Shown here piece after piece: positions 55,076-64,000 of a stretch of DNA of 64,000 nt. Position 1 is the first letter of the stretch. Every line of letters begins with the position of its first letter. Under the pieces are notes generated by a model that saw only the letters and a program-made list of their open reading frames with translations, was not told the DNA's origin and did not search any database. The DNA comes from Cepaea nemoralis (lineage: Eukaryota; Mollusca; Gastropoda; Stylommatophora; Helicidae), in contig JACEFZ010005109.1 of the NCBI GenBank assembly GCA_014155875.1, positions 189,501 to 253,500 on the forward strand. The letters are read 5' to 3'. Both the position numbers and the translations under genes were made by a program.

Positions 55076-55864
55076 GTTACAATGCCTTTAATCCGGGATA
55101 CTTTTGGGAACAACTCCCGCAACACCAACAATTGTCCAAGTGCCGTGTCGATAATTCGCCTGTCTGTGTTTGTGTGATCATAAGCAGCATCGTCGTCAGG
55201 TTAGCGGTCCGAAGATAGGTGGTGAAGTCGTCTGATCAAATCCCTCCACTGTCTCCCGTTCTGACGGCGGCATTATGCAGTGTACCTGTGCGGGCTGTTG
55301 GATTGCCGAGACTCCCGTCAATTCCACTTTTCACATTGGACAGTGGGGAGCATTTTGTGTGATATTCGCTGGCACGGGAATGCAGCATAATGGAGACGAC
55401 CCGTTGCCGTGAAGTTGGAACCTCGACTAACTAACTAACTAACTAGCTGAGCTACTCGCTTCAACGGAAGTCTGTATCCCAAAGTTGCTGCATGCTTGTG
55501 TGTCTTGTAATTATGTCTTGAACGTCCTTACTTCTCTTACTCTCCGACATTTCCTATATAATAGACTCGGTGCCTCATGGTCCACGGCAGTGTAGGCGGA
55601 TAGATTCCCGCCTGTCGACCCAGTAGTAATGGGCTCGATCGGCAGAGGGAGGGGTTTGAATTTTTAAATGTATCTGTGTTCCCAGGTTAACCTAACTTAA
55701 AAATGGAACCAGAACATATCTTCGAAAGTAAATGCGGCCGTCGAGATACAGACACAATTATCCACCGAGTTCCGATTATAAGTATATAAAAATATGAGTC
55801 TAGCACCATGTATCACGTGCACCTTAAAGTTTGTAATCCCGCATACCGCGTTCGAAACAAAGCT

Positions 55865-56050
55865 ACGGGCGATTTGGCAGTAGACCGCCTTGCGTTGGTT
55901 TTATGAAATGGCATGGGTGCCGGTCGCTCAGAAAGCAATGGCAAAGTACTGAACGTAAACTTGCCCAAGAATCACGAACAGCTCCAAAAAAAAAAATGCT
56001 GGGGTTGACTGCTGCGTCCCGTAAAGGATAAGCAACTAACTTACTTTTTA
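55865..56050 (+). mobile_element. SINE-1 copy
   Basis: GATTTGGCAGTAGACCGC, GCCGGTCGCTCAGAAAGCAA, GGGTTGACTGCTGCGTCC and CGTAAAGGATAAGCAACTAA follow the SINE-1 order. A short A run occurs inside at 55987-55997. Confidence 0.8.
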
Positions 56051-56779
56051 ATTCATACCGTAACCAAGCCAAGTGTGCTTTGAATTTTTTTTTTTTTTAA
56101 CTATGCTGTTCAAAAGGTGTCCTAAATGTATTCAAGAATGGTCTCATTTGTTCTATATTCAGTCCGACGTGTGCATATGTGAAGAGAACGCATGGATAAT
56201 AATACAATTAATTAATTTAAACAGTGTATCATTACCCTGGTGGACGTTCCACAAGTGATCCTATCACACAGATGTATCGACAGGATATGCATATCATGTT
56301 ATATCCAGAATAATTATTGCTATACGCACTAGACATTCAGTTCATCAACTCGATTTCTTAACTTACAACTGTTGCAGATAAGCATCTTTGAATTAGCCAG
56401 AGAAGGAAACGAAAGCTTTCGGAGACTGCAGGCGAGTATTGGGAGTCTTCCTGCCGGTTGCGCGTGTTCTTTTGTCTGTTTTTTGGTTTCAGACAATTGT
56501 TTTACCTGTACAATTTCCAAGTGAAATCATACTACCATTTCGTGGGTCATTTACAGGTTGCACGCCTGTCCGTATGTTGCAAATGTGCTGCAAACATGTC
56601 GTCTGCCGCTATAATTAACGCGGTTTAAAAAAACTGTTGCTAGTTCAAAGCTACCCACACATTCACACAAGGTTTCAGTATGGGTTTCTCTATATAGAAT
56701 CGGTTTTAGCGTCTAAGCGGCATCGCTGATAATGCTACAACAGTGACAACAGTTTGTACAATATAATGCGAGTCTCTGT

Positions 56780-57000
56780 GGTGAAGAAGTGAAGCCATCA
56801 GCCTCGTGTAGCAAATGGTCGGGTATGTGTTGCCAAACTGTTATTTGGTTTGCGAGTGCAATTTTTTTCCCCTCAAGCCTCGTGGGTCGTCACCGGAGCT
56901 ACGGAGGTCACAGTCTGCGTGAAGCTTCAGGCAGACGTTTTGCTGTTCTGGGGACTGACAACTATCTGGGATAAAACCCGGTGCAATGAAGTCGATCCTC
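56780..57000 (+). mobile_element. SINE-4-related repeat
   Basis: The end GGGATAAAACCCGGTGCAAT matches, inverted, the end of the SINE-4 copy at 20407-20430. The upstream part contains CGTGGGTCGTCACCGGAGC. No A- or B-box head was recognised. Confidence 0.5.
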
Positions 57001-57449
57001 TAGTCTTTTAACATTTGTGTATGTGTGCTAGCAGCATACATGATCTAATGTTAGCATCTATACCACATCACAGTTAACAGTTGAAGTTGTCCCAATGCTA
57101 AAACTATGTAGCATCAATGTGAAACGACGATACATCTACGGCGTCAGTGTAAACAGTCTATACAGGATAGCAGTTTACAATATAAATGCCACACACGTCA
57201 AGCTAACATCAGTGTTACCAATGTACACATCACCAATGTTTTAAATATTCATAGCATCACTTTTGAACTGTATGCATAATAAATATCATGTATTAACTGT
57301 TTATATCACGCGTACCTTACCTATTGAGAGAGGTGTGAGACAGGGATGTGTAATGTTTCCAGATCTTTTTTCCCTTTACAGTGAAAATATTTTCAGAAAT
57401 GTAGAAGATATAAATGGAATCATTATCGGAGGCCGAAACATCACTTACA

Positions 57450-57715
57450 CAATAGATTACGCAGCCACTTGTATACAAAATTCAAGATTGGTGACTCAGC
57501 CATGTGCACATGTGGTTTGGCTTCGCAGACAGCAGAGCACATACTCCAGGATTGCCCAAACTACAACATATCCAGGCGAACCTTCTGGCCTAGAGAGACA
57601 AAAGTGGAAGATAAACTCTATGGACCGTTGAATGAACTAAAAAAGACTGTTAGATGCATACAAGAGACAACATTGCAGTTATAAACATAGTTAAGGCGAA
57701 CGAAAGAAGAAGAAG
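57450..57715 (+). mobile_element. Nested 5'-truncated LINE end with 10-bp TSD
   Basis: Flanked by the perfect TSD ATCACTTACA at 57440-57449 and 57716-57725. The frame FKIGDSAMCTCGLASQTAEH and ILQDCPNYNISRRTFWPRE is the C-x-C...H...C end domain of a LINE ORF2 and stops at about 57684. A (GAA)n tail (AAAGAAGAAGAAG) closes it. It has the same orientation as the host LINE-A. Confidence 0.93.
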
Positions 57716-58011
57716 ATCACTTACATTAGCTATGTAGATAATACAGTATTGATTGCAGACAATGGGCAGGATCTGCAACAATTTAGTAGATGTGGCTGTT
57801 GGACACAGTGAACAACTAGGGTTAGAATTGAATTGTAAGAAGACACAGATTATGGTCATAACTAGGAAGAAGGACATACCATAATGTAACATACTATACA
57901 AGTAAATGAGAATAATCTTCAACAAGTGAATCGGTACAATTGTCTCGGAACAGTAATAACCTCTGGTGGGAGATGACTTGAAGAGATTAGAACAAGAATC
58001 GCTATTGCCTT

Positions 58012-58395
58012 TCATCATCATCATCATCTTCCACTTCTGCCGTCAAGGGTCGTGGGGAGGAATAATTTGCGCTCCAGCGCCCGATGGGTGGCACTGGATA
58101 GTGTCATTCCGTGTGGTTGTACAATGTCTTTTATGTCATCAATCCATTTTCTTTTTGGACGTCCTCTTGGTCTCGTCGCAGATGATCTTTGATGTAAGGA
58201 CAGTGATGGTAGTTCATGGTGTTGCATTCTAACAACCTGGTCAAACCACTTGATCTTCCGTCTGTCAATAAATGTGGCACAAGATGTTGATCCCGCTGTC
58301 TGTCTGATAACATCATTTCTTACTCGGTCTCGGATTTTTAAGTTGGCAGCTCTCATCAGGCATCTCATCTCGCAGGTGTTGATTTTGCGAAAGTG
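58012..58395 (-). mobile_element. Nested LINE end, opposite strand, with (ATG)n tail
   Basis: The minus-strand ORF from 58368 reads MRCLMRAANLKIRDRVRNDV, RRKIKWFDQVVRMQHHELPS, RPRGRPKRKWIDDIKDIVQP and stops near 58026. The tail appears on the plus strand as CATCATCATCATC at 58014-58028. The reading frame is intact over its 114 codons, suggesting a young insertion. TSD copies are not clear to me. Confidence 0.85.
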
Positions 58396-59124
58396 AGATT
58401 TGGATAAAGTCTAAGTTTGAGATTGGTAGCATAGGATTGGTTAGCAAGATGAAAAACATACTGACCAATAAAATGATGTCAACTGAAACAAGAAAAAGAG
58501 TGTTGAGATGCTACATAGAGCCTGTACTTTTGCATAGATGTGAAGCTTGGACATTGAGCAGTCGAGCTGAAAATCATCTTATAGCTGTGGAAATGTGGTT
58601 TCTGAGGAGAATGCAAAGAATACCACGGAAAGACAGAAAAACCAATGACCAAGTGCTACAAGAAACAAATGAAAATCGTAAACTGATTGGAGAAATACGA
58701 CGTAGTCAAAATTTTGTGGGCATGTTATAAGAATAAATGAAATGGAGAACTTTGTGACGACCGGCAAGATCGAAGGGAAAAGACCAAGGGGAAGACCGAG
58801 AACTAAATACCTAGATGGCTTGGCCACATGGTATGGTCGAAACAGGAATACTGAGCTGATCCACGACTCTGGTGATCGAGTGAAATGGCGAGTCATGACC
58901 GTCAACGCTTTCCGGCATGGCACATAATGGATGGTTACCAGGTACCAGGGAAGCAAAGAACCGTACCACTGTAATATGCCATGCATGCCGCATAAGGCGA
59001 CTAAGGAGGTTTGGCGTGAGACTGGCTTCTCATACCGAAGGAAATTTTAGCTACAAAATCCAACCACTGATGTACAAGTCCACAAAGGGACTGTCCTAAG
59101 TTTGTTTAAGCCTCTTCTCTGTTG

Positions 59125-59525
59125 GGAGATGAAAAGCAAAATAAGAACTGTTTACATATGTAACTGCTTGCGGTACGCCAGCGATAGATAAACCTATAAA
59201 GATAAGAAGTGTTTACACAACAAGTGTAATTTCTCCCGGTACACCAATGTAACCATATAAAGATAAGAGCTGTTTACATAATATATGTAACTGTGTGCGG
59301 AACACAAGTAATATCCTATACAAATAAGAGCTGTTTACATAACGTGTGTAACAGTTTGCGGTACACAAGTGATAAACCTATCTATAACGATTAGAAGTGC
59401 TTATATAACATATCTAACTGTTTGCGGTGCACTATGTGAAACCTATAACGATAAGAACTATTTACATAATAAATTTAACTGTTTCCGGTACACAAGTGAT
59501 AAACCTATACAGAATAGATAAGCAT
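59125..59525. repeat. About 65-bp degenerate tandem repeat
   Basis: Six units with AAAGATAAGAGCTGTTTACA and GTAACTGTTTGCGGTACACA, length 60-75, considerably diverged. Confidence 0.85.
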
Positions 59526-59529
59526 TCAT

Positions 59530-59745
59530 GTGTGTTTATGTGTGTTACATGAATGTGACATGCGAGTTTTGTGTTATATGAGTGTTATATGTATTACATG
59601 TGTGTTATATGCTTGTTATATGGGTGTTATATGCGTGTTATGTTGTATTATATGTGCGTTGAGTGTTACATGTGTTTTATGAGTTTTATATGTGGGTTAT
59701 ATATGTGTTATTTGAGTGTTACATGCGTTATCAGTTATCAGTTAT
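59530..59745. repeat. 12-bp TGTTATATG tandem repeat, left part
   Basis: Around 17 variants of GTGTTATATGTG-type units. The array is interrupted by the LINE-I copy and resumes at 60945. Confidence 0.85.
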
Positions 59746-60944
59746 CAGTTGGGGTATCTTCGTTGCACTCCGGACATGTCGATAGGTGCTCAGATCTCCA
59801 CCCCCCCCCCCCCCAGCATATTTATCAGCGTCCGGTGGCTAATAGTGCCAGTTCTGTGTTGGTTGACGAGGCGCTTTGTTTTCCCGATGTACCTCTCGCG
59901 TCTAGCAGTGCCGATTCTTACTCCCAGGTCTTTCATCCTGGACAGCGATGTGGAATCACTGACGTCAAAGTCCTCTGTTCTCGCCATATCTTTAAGGACG
60001 TTAATAACATCGGCACGATCCATGGGCTGGCCATCTACAGGGGGTGAAGAGCCAGCCAGTTTGTCAGCTCGTTCATTTCCCTCGACTCCCGCATGTCCCG
60101 GGACGAAGATGAAGGTGACTTTACGGACAACAGACTTCGCAGCGATTCAGTCCACTGTCTACGTACAGATCCAGCTTCGACCTTCTGAATCATGCTCATT
60201 GAATCACTTAGTACACACACGTTGGCATAATGCTGTGATTCCAGCCATATGAAAGCCTGTGTAACTGCCATCACCTCCATCGTCATGCTGCTCGTGGTCA
60301 TAGAGTGGGCACCACTGGATTCTTGAACGGTTCGGCCCGCCGAACGGGCTGTAAATGCCCACGCACTTCTCTGCTGTTTTACAACAGATCCATCTGCATA
60401 GATGAGCACTTCGGGGCTATCTGAGTGTTCATAGATGAGCGCGTTAACCTCTGCATTGACAGCGGCAGGGTTCTGCTCTCTGCACCGTCTGTCGAGTGTG
60501 ATAATGCAGGAGAAAGTGCACTTAAAAGCTGGAGGCACCGGCACCCATTCCTTGCCGGGGTTGATACTGGTAAGACTGCAGACATGTCTGACGACATCTT
60601 CCGCCCGACCCATCCATGATTTGCCCCTCTTTAGCCTGTCACCCTTTTCTCTGAATATAGCGTCATGCAGAGGGTGCTGCTCATCTGCACTTATTTTTAA
60701 GTATGCACGAGCTCTCCAGATCTTGATCCTGTGTTCCATTGTCGGGAAGTCAAGGAGGTATCTCATTGCTACACAGCTGGTGTCTCTCGTGCAGCCCAAA
60801 ATGATGCGCATGGCTTCGTTTTGTACCTTTTCAAGTCTTCCAATCTGTGTAGGGCTGACAGTGAGGATGGCCAGGACATACTCGATGCGTGAAAGCACCA
60901 GTCCTTGGAACAGAAGTAATAGCAGTCTTTGCTCGATATTGGCA
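59746..60944 (-). pseudogene. RNase H-bearing LINE-I inserted in the 12-bp array
   Basis: From 60944 the minus strand is open for 287 codons (60898-60035): RLEKVQNEAMRIILGCTRDT, HRIKIWRARAYLKISADEQH, then RNase H with VLIYADGSVV, MTMEVMAVTQAF and VLSDSMSM. A single frameshift near 60120 leads to the expected FVPGHAGVEGNERADKLA in the next frame and on to DRADVINVLKDMARTEDF. A 14-base G run (about 59801-59814 on the plus strand as C) precedes the end block STCPECNED. The tail is (TGATAAC)n, seen as TTATCAGTTATCAG at 59728-59748. It is 5'-truncated after RT and better preserved than the copy at 21790. Confidence 0.92.
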
Positions 60945-61070
60945 GGAGTGTTATATGTGTATTATATGGGCGTTATATGTATGTTATTTGAGTGTTACAT
61001 GCAAGTTGTGAGTTTTATTTGTGTTATAAATGTGGTATATAAGTGTTATCTGTGTGCTATCGGTTTGTTG
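60945..61070. repeat. 12-bp TGTTATATG tandem repeat, right part
   Basis: Continuation of the array at 59530-59745 (GGAGTGTTATATGTGTATTA), about ten units. Confidence 0.85.
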
Positions 61071-62340
61071 TTGATGTCCCGTTGATAAAGACTTGGGTGG
61101 AAGCGTTCGCCTGTGCATGTGTGCGTTTATCCGTTCGTCGAGCTTATTAGAACTGATTGTAAACAAGACTTCTAAACAGTATACCACCACATGACCAGCT
61201 AACTGTAAATTCCACCTCTTGAAACCCCGTATCCTAGAAAGAAGCCACGATCTGGCATCGAAACAGCCAAAGAAGATACGAATAACAACTCCTCTGCATC
61301 TCTCTTCAGTCGTTACAATAGCTGCAGATGAACCTCGACAAGAAAACACGCACATCAAACAAAAGAACGGCATTAATATTATACTAAATATACAACATAA
61401 GCTGACGATATCTAAAAAAAAAAAAAAACCCACATAAGCGCTGCAAACTACAGATCACCACAGTATCATAGTTAAGAGATAGCTGAATTACATAAAAAGA
61501 GTAAACAACCGGCGGAGACACATACAATTTCAATCCCAGTATCCCTAGCGAACACAACGTCTAAGTTATGCACCGGAATGCTAACAAGTACCATCTGACA
61601 AGACAATTGAGTTCAACAATAAATGCGCTTTGAATCCCCCACTTACAGGTTGTTTAAACTCTCCTCGGATACCTCAAGCCAAGCAAGAACGGCTGGCTCA
61701 CTTTTCCTCTATTGACATCACTTCTATTATTGTTGCTGAAAATAATTTCCCCCAAGGCGCGCCGATAGGCACTGCTAGTAAAAGCAGACTGACAGTTGGA
61801 TGCGTTTTTCAAGAAGGAGAAGGGGGAAGAAAAAGCCAACAAAACCCAGAGAGTGATATGCAGTCAGTCAGACAGCAGTGCAGGAACATAATGAAATCCA
61901 CTGAGACTGTTTACATAAGATGTTCCTTGTAATGGGTTCATCTGCGAACTTAAGTGCCGGCAGCCGTATATCTCATAGTGAATGTCAACAAGGTGCTTTC
62001 ACGGGGTTAATACATTTACATGTTTTAATTGACTGAATGCAAAGGCCACCTACATCGCACCTGAAACCACGCATTAGTGGTTCGAACTCCTCCCCTTTAG
62101 ATAACACTTTGAGGTATCAGTTCGGTGCACGAAATCCATAATGCCGGCGAGGCTCCAAATATGTGTGTACTAGAACCACGCCTGCTGTAAATATGTTGCT
62201 GGGGACTGCCTAATGTTTAAATTGTTGCCATGGCAGCGACTGTTTACGGCCTTTTCTTTAGGTATACGTCTCGCGACGGATTTCTCATACACGTGAGACC
62301 ACCTATTATCTCACCCTTATCTAACAACATTGCGGTAATT
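61071..62340. other. No gene confirmed
   Basis: Apart from an A run at 61412-61427, no repeat or element is recognised. A 100-codon plus-strand frame at 61630-61932 has normal composition but no visible domain or splice context. I leave it unannotated. Confidence 0.4.
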
Positions 62341-62352
62341 GATCCACTACCT

Positions 62353-62496
62353 CCCCGGGAAGGTTAACCCGGTCAACAAATGTCCGCAGAAGTCGGATGT
62401 GTCGGCCTAACGGCGTAAGAACGCAGCTCTGCTGTAAACAGGCACAACACAATCACGTCCAAAAAAAAACTCCTTATGAACGCAGAAGAAGAAGAA
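62353..62496 (+). mobile_element. Short SINE-2-related element with 12-bp TSD
   Basis: Perfect TSD GATCCACTACCT at 62341-62352 and 62497-62508. The 144-bp body contains CAGAAGTCGGATGTGTCGGC, like the SINE-2 core, and ends in ACGCAGAAGAAGAAGAAG, a (GAA)n tail like LINE-C. The tail suggests mobilisation by LINE-C machinery. Confidence 0.9.
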
Positions 62497-62519
62497 GATC
62501 CACTACCTAAATATTAGGT

Positions 62520-62940
62520 GTATCCTGAAGTTTCATTTTATCCCGAGATTTCATTTTATTTTAATTTTTATCACATCTTTATTTTATTTTCAATACATCC
62601 CAAGATTTTATTTTACTTTTTATTACATCTTTATTACATTTTCATTACGTCCAGACGTTTAATTTTATTTTAATTTGTATTTTCTTTTTTAATGTTGCAT
62701 ATCCCTTACAGGACGTTGCAGTCAACATCAGCATTTTTCAGCTGCTGTTGATGTACTAGGCAAGATTACGCTCAGTATTTTGCCATTGCTTTCTGAGAGA
62801 CCGGTTCGGGTGCAGCTACCTTACTCATGAGAATATAAGGGATTACACCTTCACCAGGGAGACCGGCTAATTTGCATTACATCTTTATTTTATTTTCATT
62901 ACCTCCAGACGTTTCATTTTATTGTAATGGTCACCGGATT
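62520..62940. repeat. T-rich degenerate repeat split by a SINE
   Basis: Units with CATTACGTCCAGACGTTT and ATTTTATTTTAAT occur left (62520-62680) and right (62879-62940) of the SINE-1 copy. Confidence 0.75.
62682..62867 (-). mobile_element. SINE-1 copy, complete, with 11-bp TSD
   Basis: Flanked by TAATTTGTATT (62671-62681) and TAATTTGCATT (62868-62878), one mismatch. On the minus strand it begins AGCCGGTCTCCCTGGTGAAG, passes TCTCAGAAAGCAATGGCAAA and GACTGCAACGTCCTGTAAGG, and ends in an A-rich tail (AAAAAAGAA). This defines the family at about 186 bp. Confidence 0.88.
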
Positions 62941-63057
62941 TGAATACTACCCACTCGAAGTTAGTACAAATCCTACACCGCACATATATGGGCGTTCACA
63001 GAATACAACATGCAACAAATCCACATCAGGGAGAGACACTAACCAACATAAATACCG

Positions 63058-63125
63058 AGAGCGGGGTAGTTAGCACGTTTGCCTGTCGGCCCGATGATCA
63101 CGTGTTCAGATCCACATTGAGGCTG
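63058..63125 (+). mobile_element. tRNA-like SINE head
   Basis: GAGCGGGGTAGTTAGCACGT (A-box) and CACGTGTTCAGATCCACA (B-box) at normal tRNA spacing. The 3' flank TGAGGCTGCGGGTTAATTGG does not close an acceptor stem. It is annotated as a SINE head. Confidence 0.5.
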
Positions 63126-63554
63126 CGGGTTAATTGGCCTGGGTTCCCTAAAAATAGTACCAGCAAATGGTCGATGAAGTGAAGGCAGTCAGCGTGATAC
63201 TGCCCACTTCACTAATCGAGTGCCGATTGGTCCATACAAATATGGGGTTAGCACCATATACCCAAATACGCCTATAGGCAGGAACAGTGTCCTTGACTTT
63301 CTTTAAAAAATTAAAAACTGTACAGGTTTCCCTCCTGCTGATGCCATCGCCGTCACTGCTAAAAGAACAAATGTAACTCAAGGCACGGCCAACAAGCCTG
63401 TTTACAATGTTAGATATTACAAACTAGAGACCCGTGTCACACCGCTTCTTTTACTGTCTTTCAACTGGTTTCATAAGGACGGGTTTAGACAATGGTGACA
63501 AGGGGAGTCCAAGGCTTCACAATGGCGAAAGCAAAGTATTAAAAGTTTTGACAT

Positions 63555-64000
63555 CATAGTGAGCAGACGTTTTACTACAACGACAGTAAAGTGAGCAGAA
63601 CATTTTACTATAGCGACAGTAAAGTGAGAAGAACATTTTACTATAGCGACAATAAAGTGAGCAGAACATTTTACTATAGCGACAATAAAGTGAGCAGAAC
63701 ATTTTACTACAGCGAAAGTAAAGTGAGCAGAACATTTTACTATAGCGACAATAAAGTGATCAGAACGTTTTACTATAGCGACAGTAAAGTGAGCAGAACA
63801 TTTTACTACAGCGACAATAAAGTGATCAGAACATTTTACTATAGCGACAGTAAAGTGAGCAGAACATTTTACTTTAGCGACAATAAAGTGATCAAAACAT
63901 TTTACTTTAGCTACAATAAAGTGATCAGAACATTTTACTTTAGCGACAATAAAACACTTTACTATAGCGACAATAAAGTGAGCAGAATAGTTTATTATAG
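63555..64000. repeat. 33-bp tandem repeat, continuing past the window
   Basis: About 13.5 copies of a 33-bp unit (GAGCAGAACATTTTACTATA, GCGACAGTAAAGT). Variants GATCAGAAC and ACTTTAG become frequent in the last third. One unit is shortened near 63945. Eleven-codon periodicity gives open frames. Confidence 0.95.

Larger units (their letters stand above)
57300..58935 (+). pseudogene. LINE-A copy with two nested insertions
   Basis: Begins in RT with PIERGVRQGCVMFPDLFSLY and SENIFRNVEDINGIIIGGRN. The catalytic YADD region is split by the insertion at 57450-57715 and resumes as SYVDNTVLIADNGQD, with YVDN in place of YADD. A second, minus-strand insertion lies at about 58012-58395. The C-terminal part (58437-58930) has RCYIEPVL, VEMWFLRRMQRIPRKDRKTN, ENFVTTGKIEGKRPRGRPRT and RNTELIHDSGDRVKW, ending GGCACATAATGGATGG. 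Several frameshifts also occur. Confidence 0.9.

Noticed and set aside
61630..61932. 100-codon plus-strand ORF
   Set aside because: Plausible composition but no recognisable domain, splice site or similarity. Not distinguishable from chance.

Overview
This window is intergenic or intronic DNA from a multicellular animal. There are no rRNA genes, operons or long host genes. What is present is typical of a repeat-rich invertebrate genome: decayed non-LTR retrotransposons (LINEs), tRNA-like SINE heads, hAT and mariner elements with their expected target-site duplications (TSDs), an LTR retrotransposon, and many tandem arrays with unrelated units. The LINE protein fragments most resemble families I associate with mollusc genomes, so a mollusc is my best guess. 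That assignment is an inference from memory, not a search.

Layout. 0-7.5 kb: LINE fragments, a hAT miniature element (1590-1998, 8-bp TSD), a solo LTR (3920-4434, 5-bp TSD), SINE copies and a mariner remnant. 7.9-10.4 kb: a 36/72-bp satellite, followed by a possible small exon. 11-15 kb: 30-bp repeats and a 50-bp satellite that carries a 56-bp LINE-end insertion. 16-23 kb: LINE and SINE fragments, two more arrays and a large imperfect palindrome (18979-19165). 23.3-24 kb: the best host-gene candidate, a minus-strand exon for two membrane segments. It ends at a GTAAGT donor that is itself repeated through a 24-bp tandem array. 24-29 kb: simple repeats, AT-rich arrays and a perfect 33-bp inverted repeat (27492-27601). 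29-37.5 kb: a 45/46-bp array, several LINE copies (two with clear TSDs inside arrays), hAT transposase debris and an inverted segment duplication. 37.6-46.5 kb: a 40-bp satellite split by a 6.9-kb LTR element with almost identical LTRs. 47-53 kb: a second hAT miniature element, a mariner miniature element and a 3.4-kb 41-bp satellite. 54-64 kb: SINEs, nested LINEs, an RNase H-bearing LINE inside a 12-bp array, and a 33-bp array running off the end.

The main discovery is the LTR element. Its single 962-codon ORF runs Gag, two zinc knuckles, retropepsin, integrase zinc finger and integrase GPY module, with no reverse transcriptase and no integrase catalytic core. A fragment resembling the RNase H C-terminus lies downstream of the integrase, next to the polypurine tract. 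This implies an ancestor with integrase before reverse transcriptase, as in Gmr1-like Ty3 elements, later reduced to a non-autonomous form that moved very recently. The second theme is that the cleanest insertions repeatedly fall inside tandem arrays, and LINE ends carry short simple-repeat tails that could seed new arrays.
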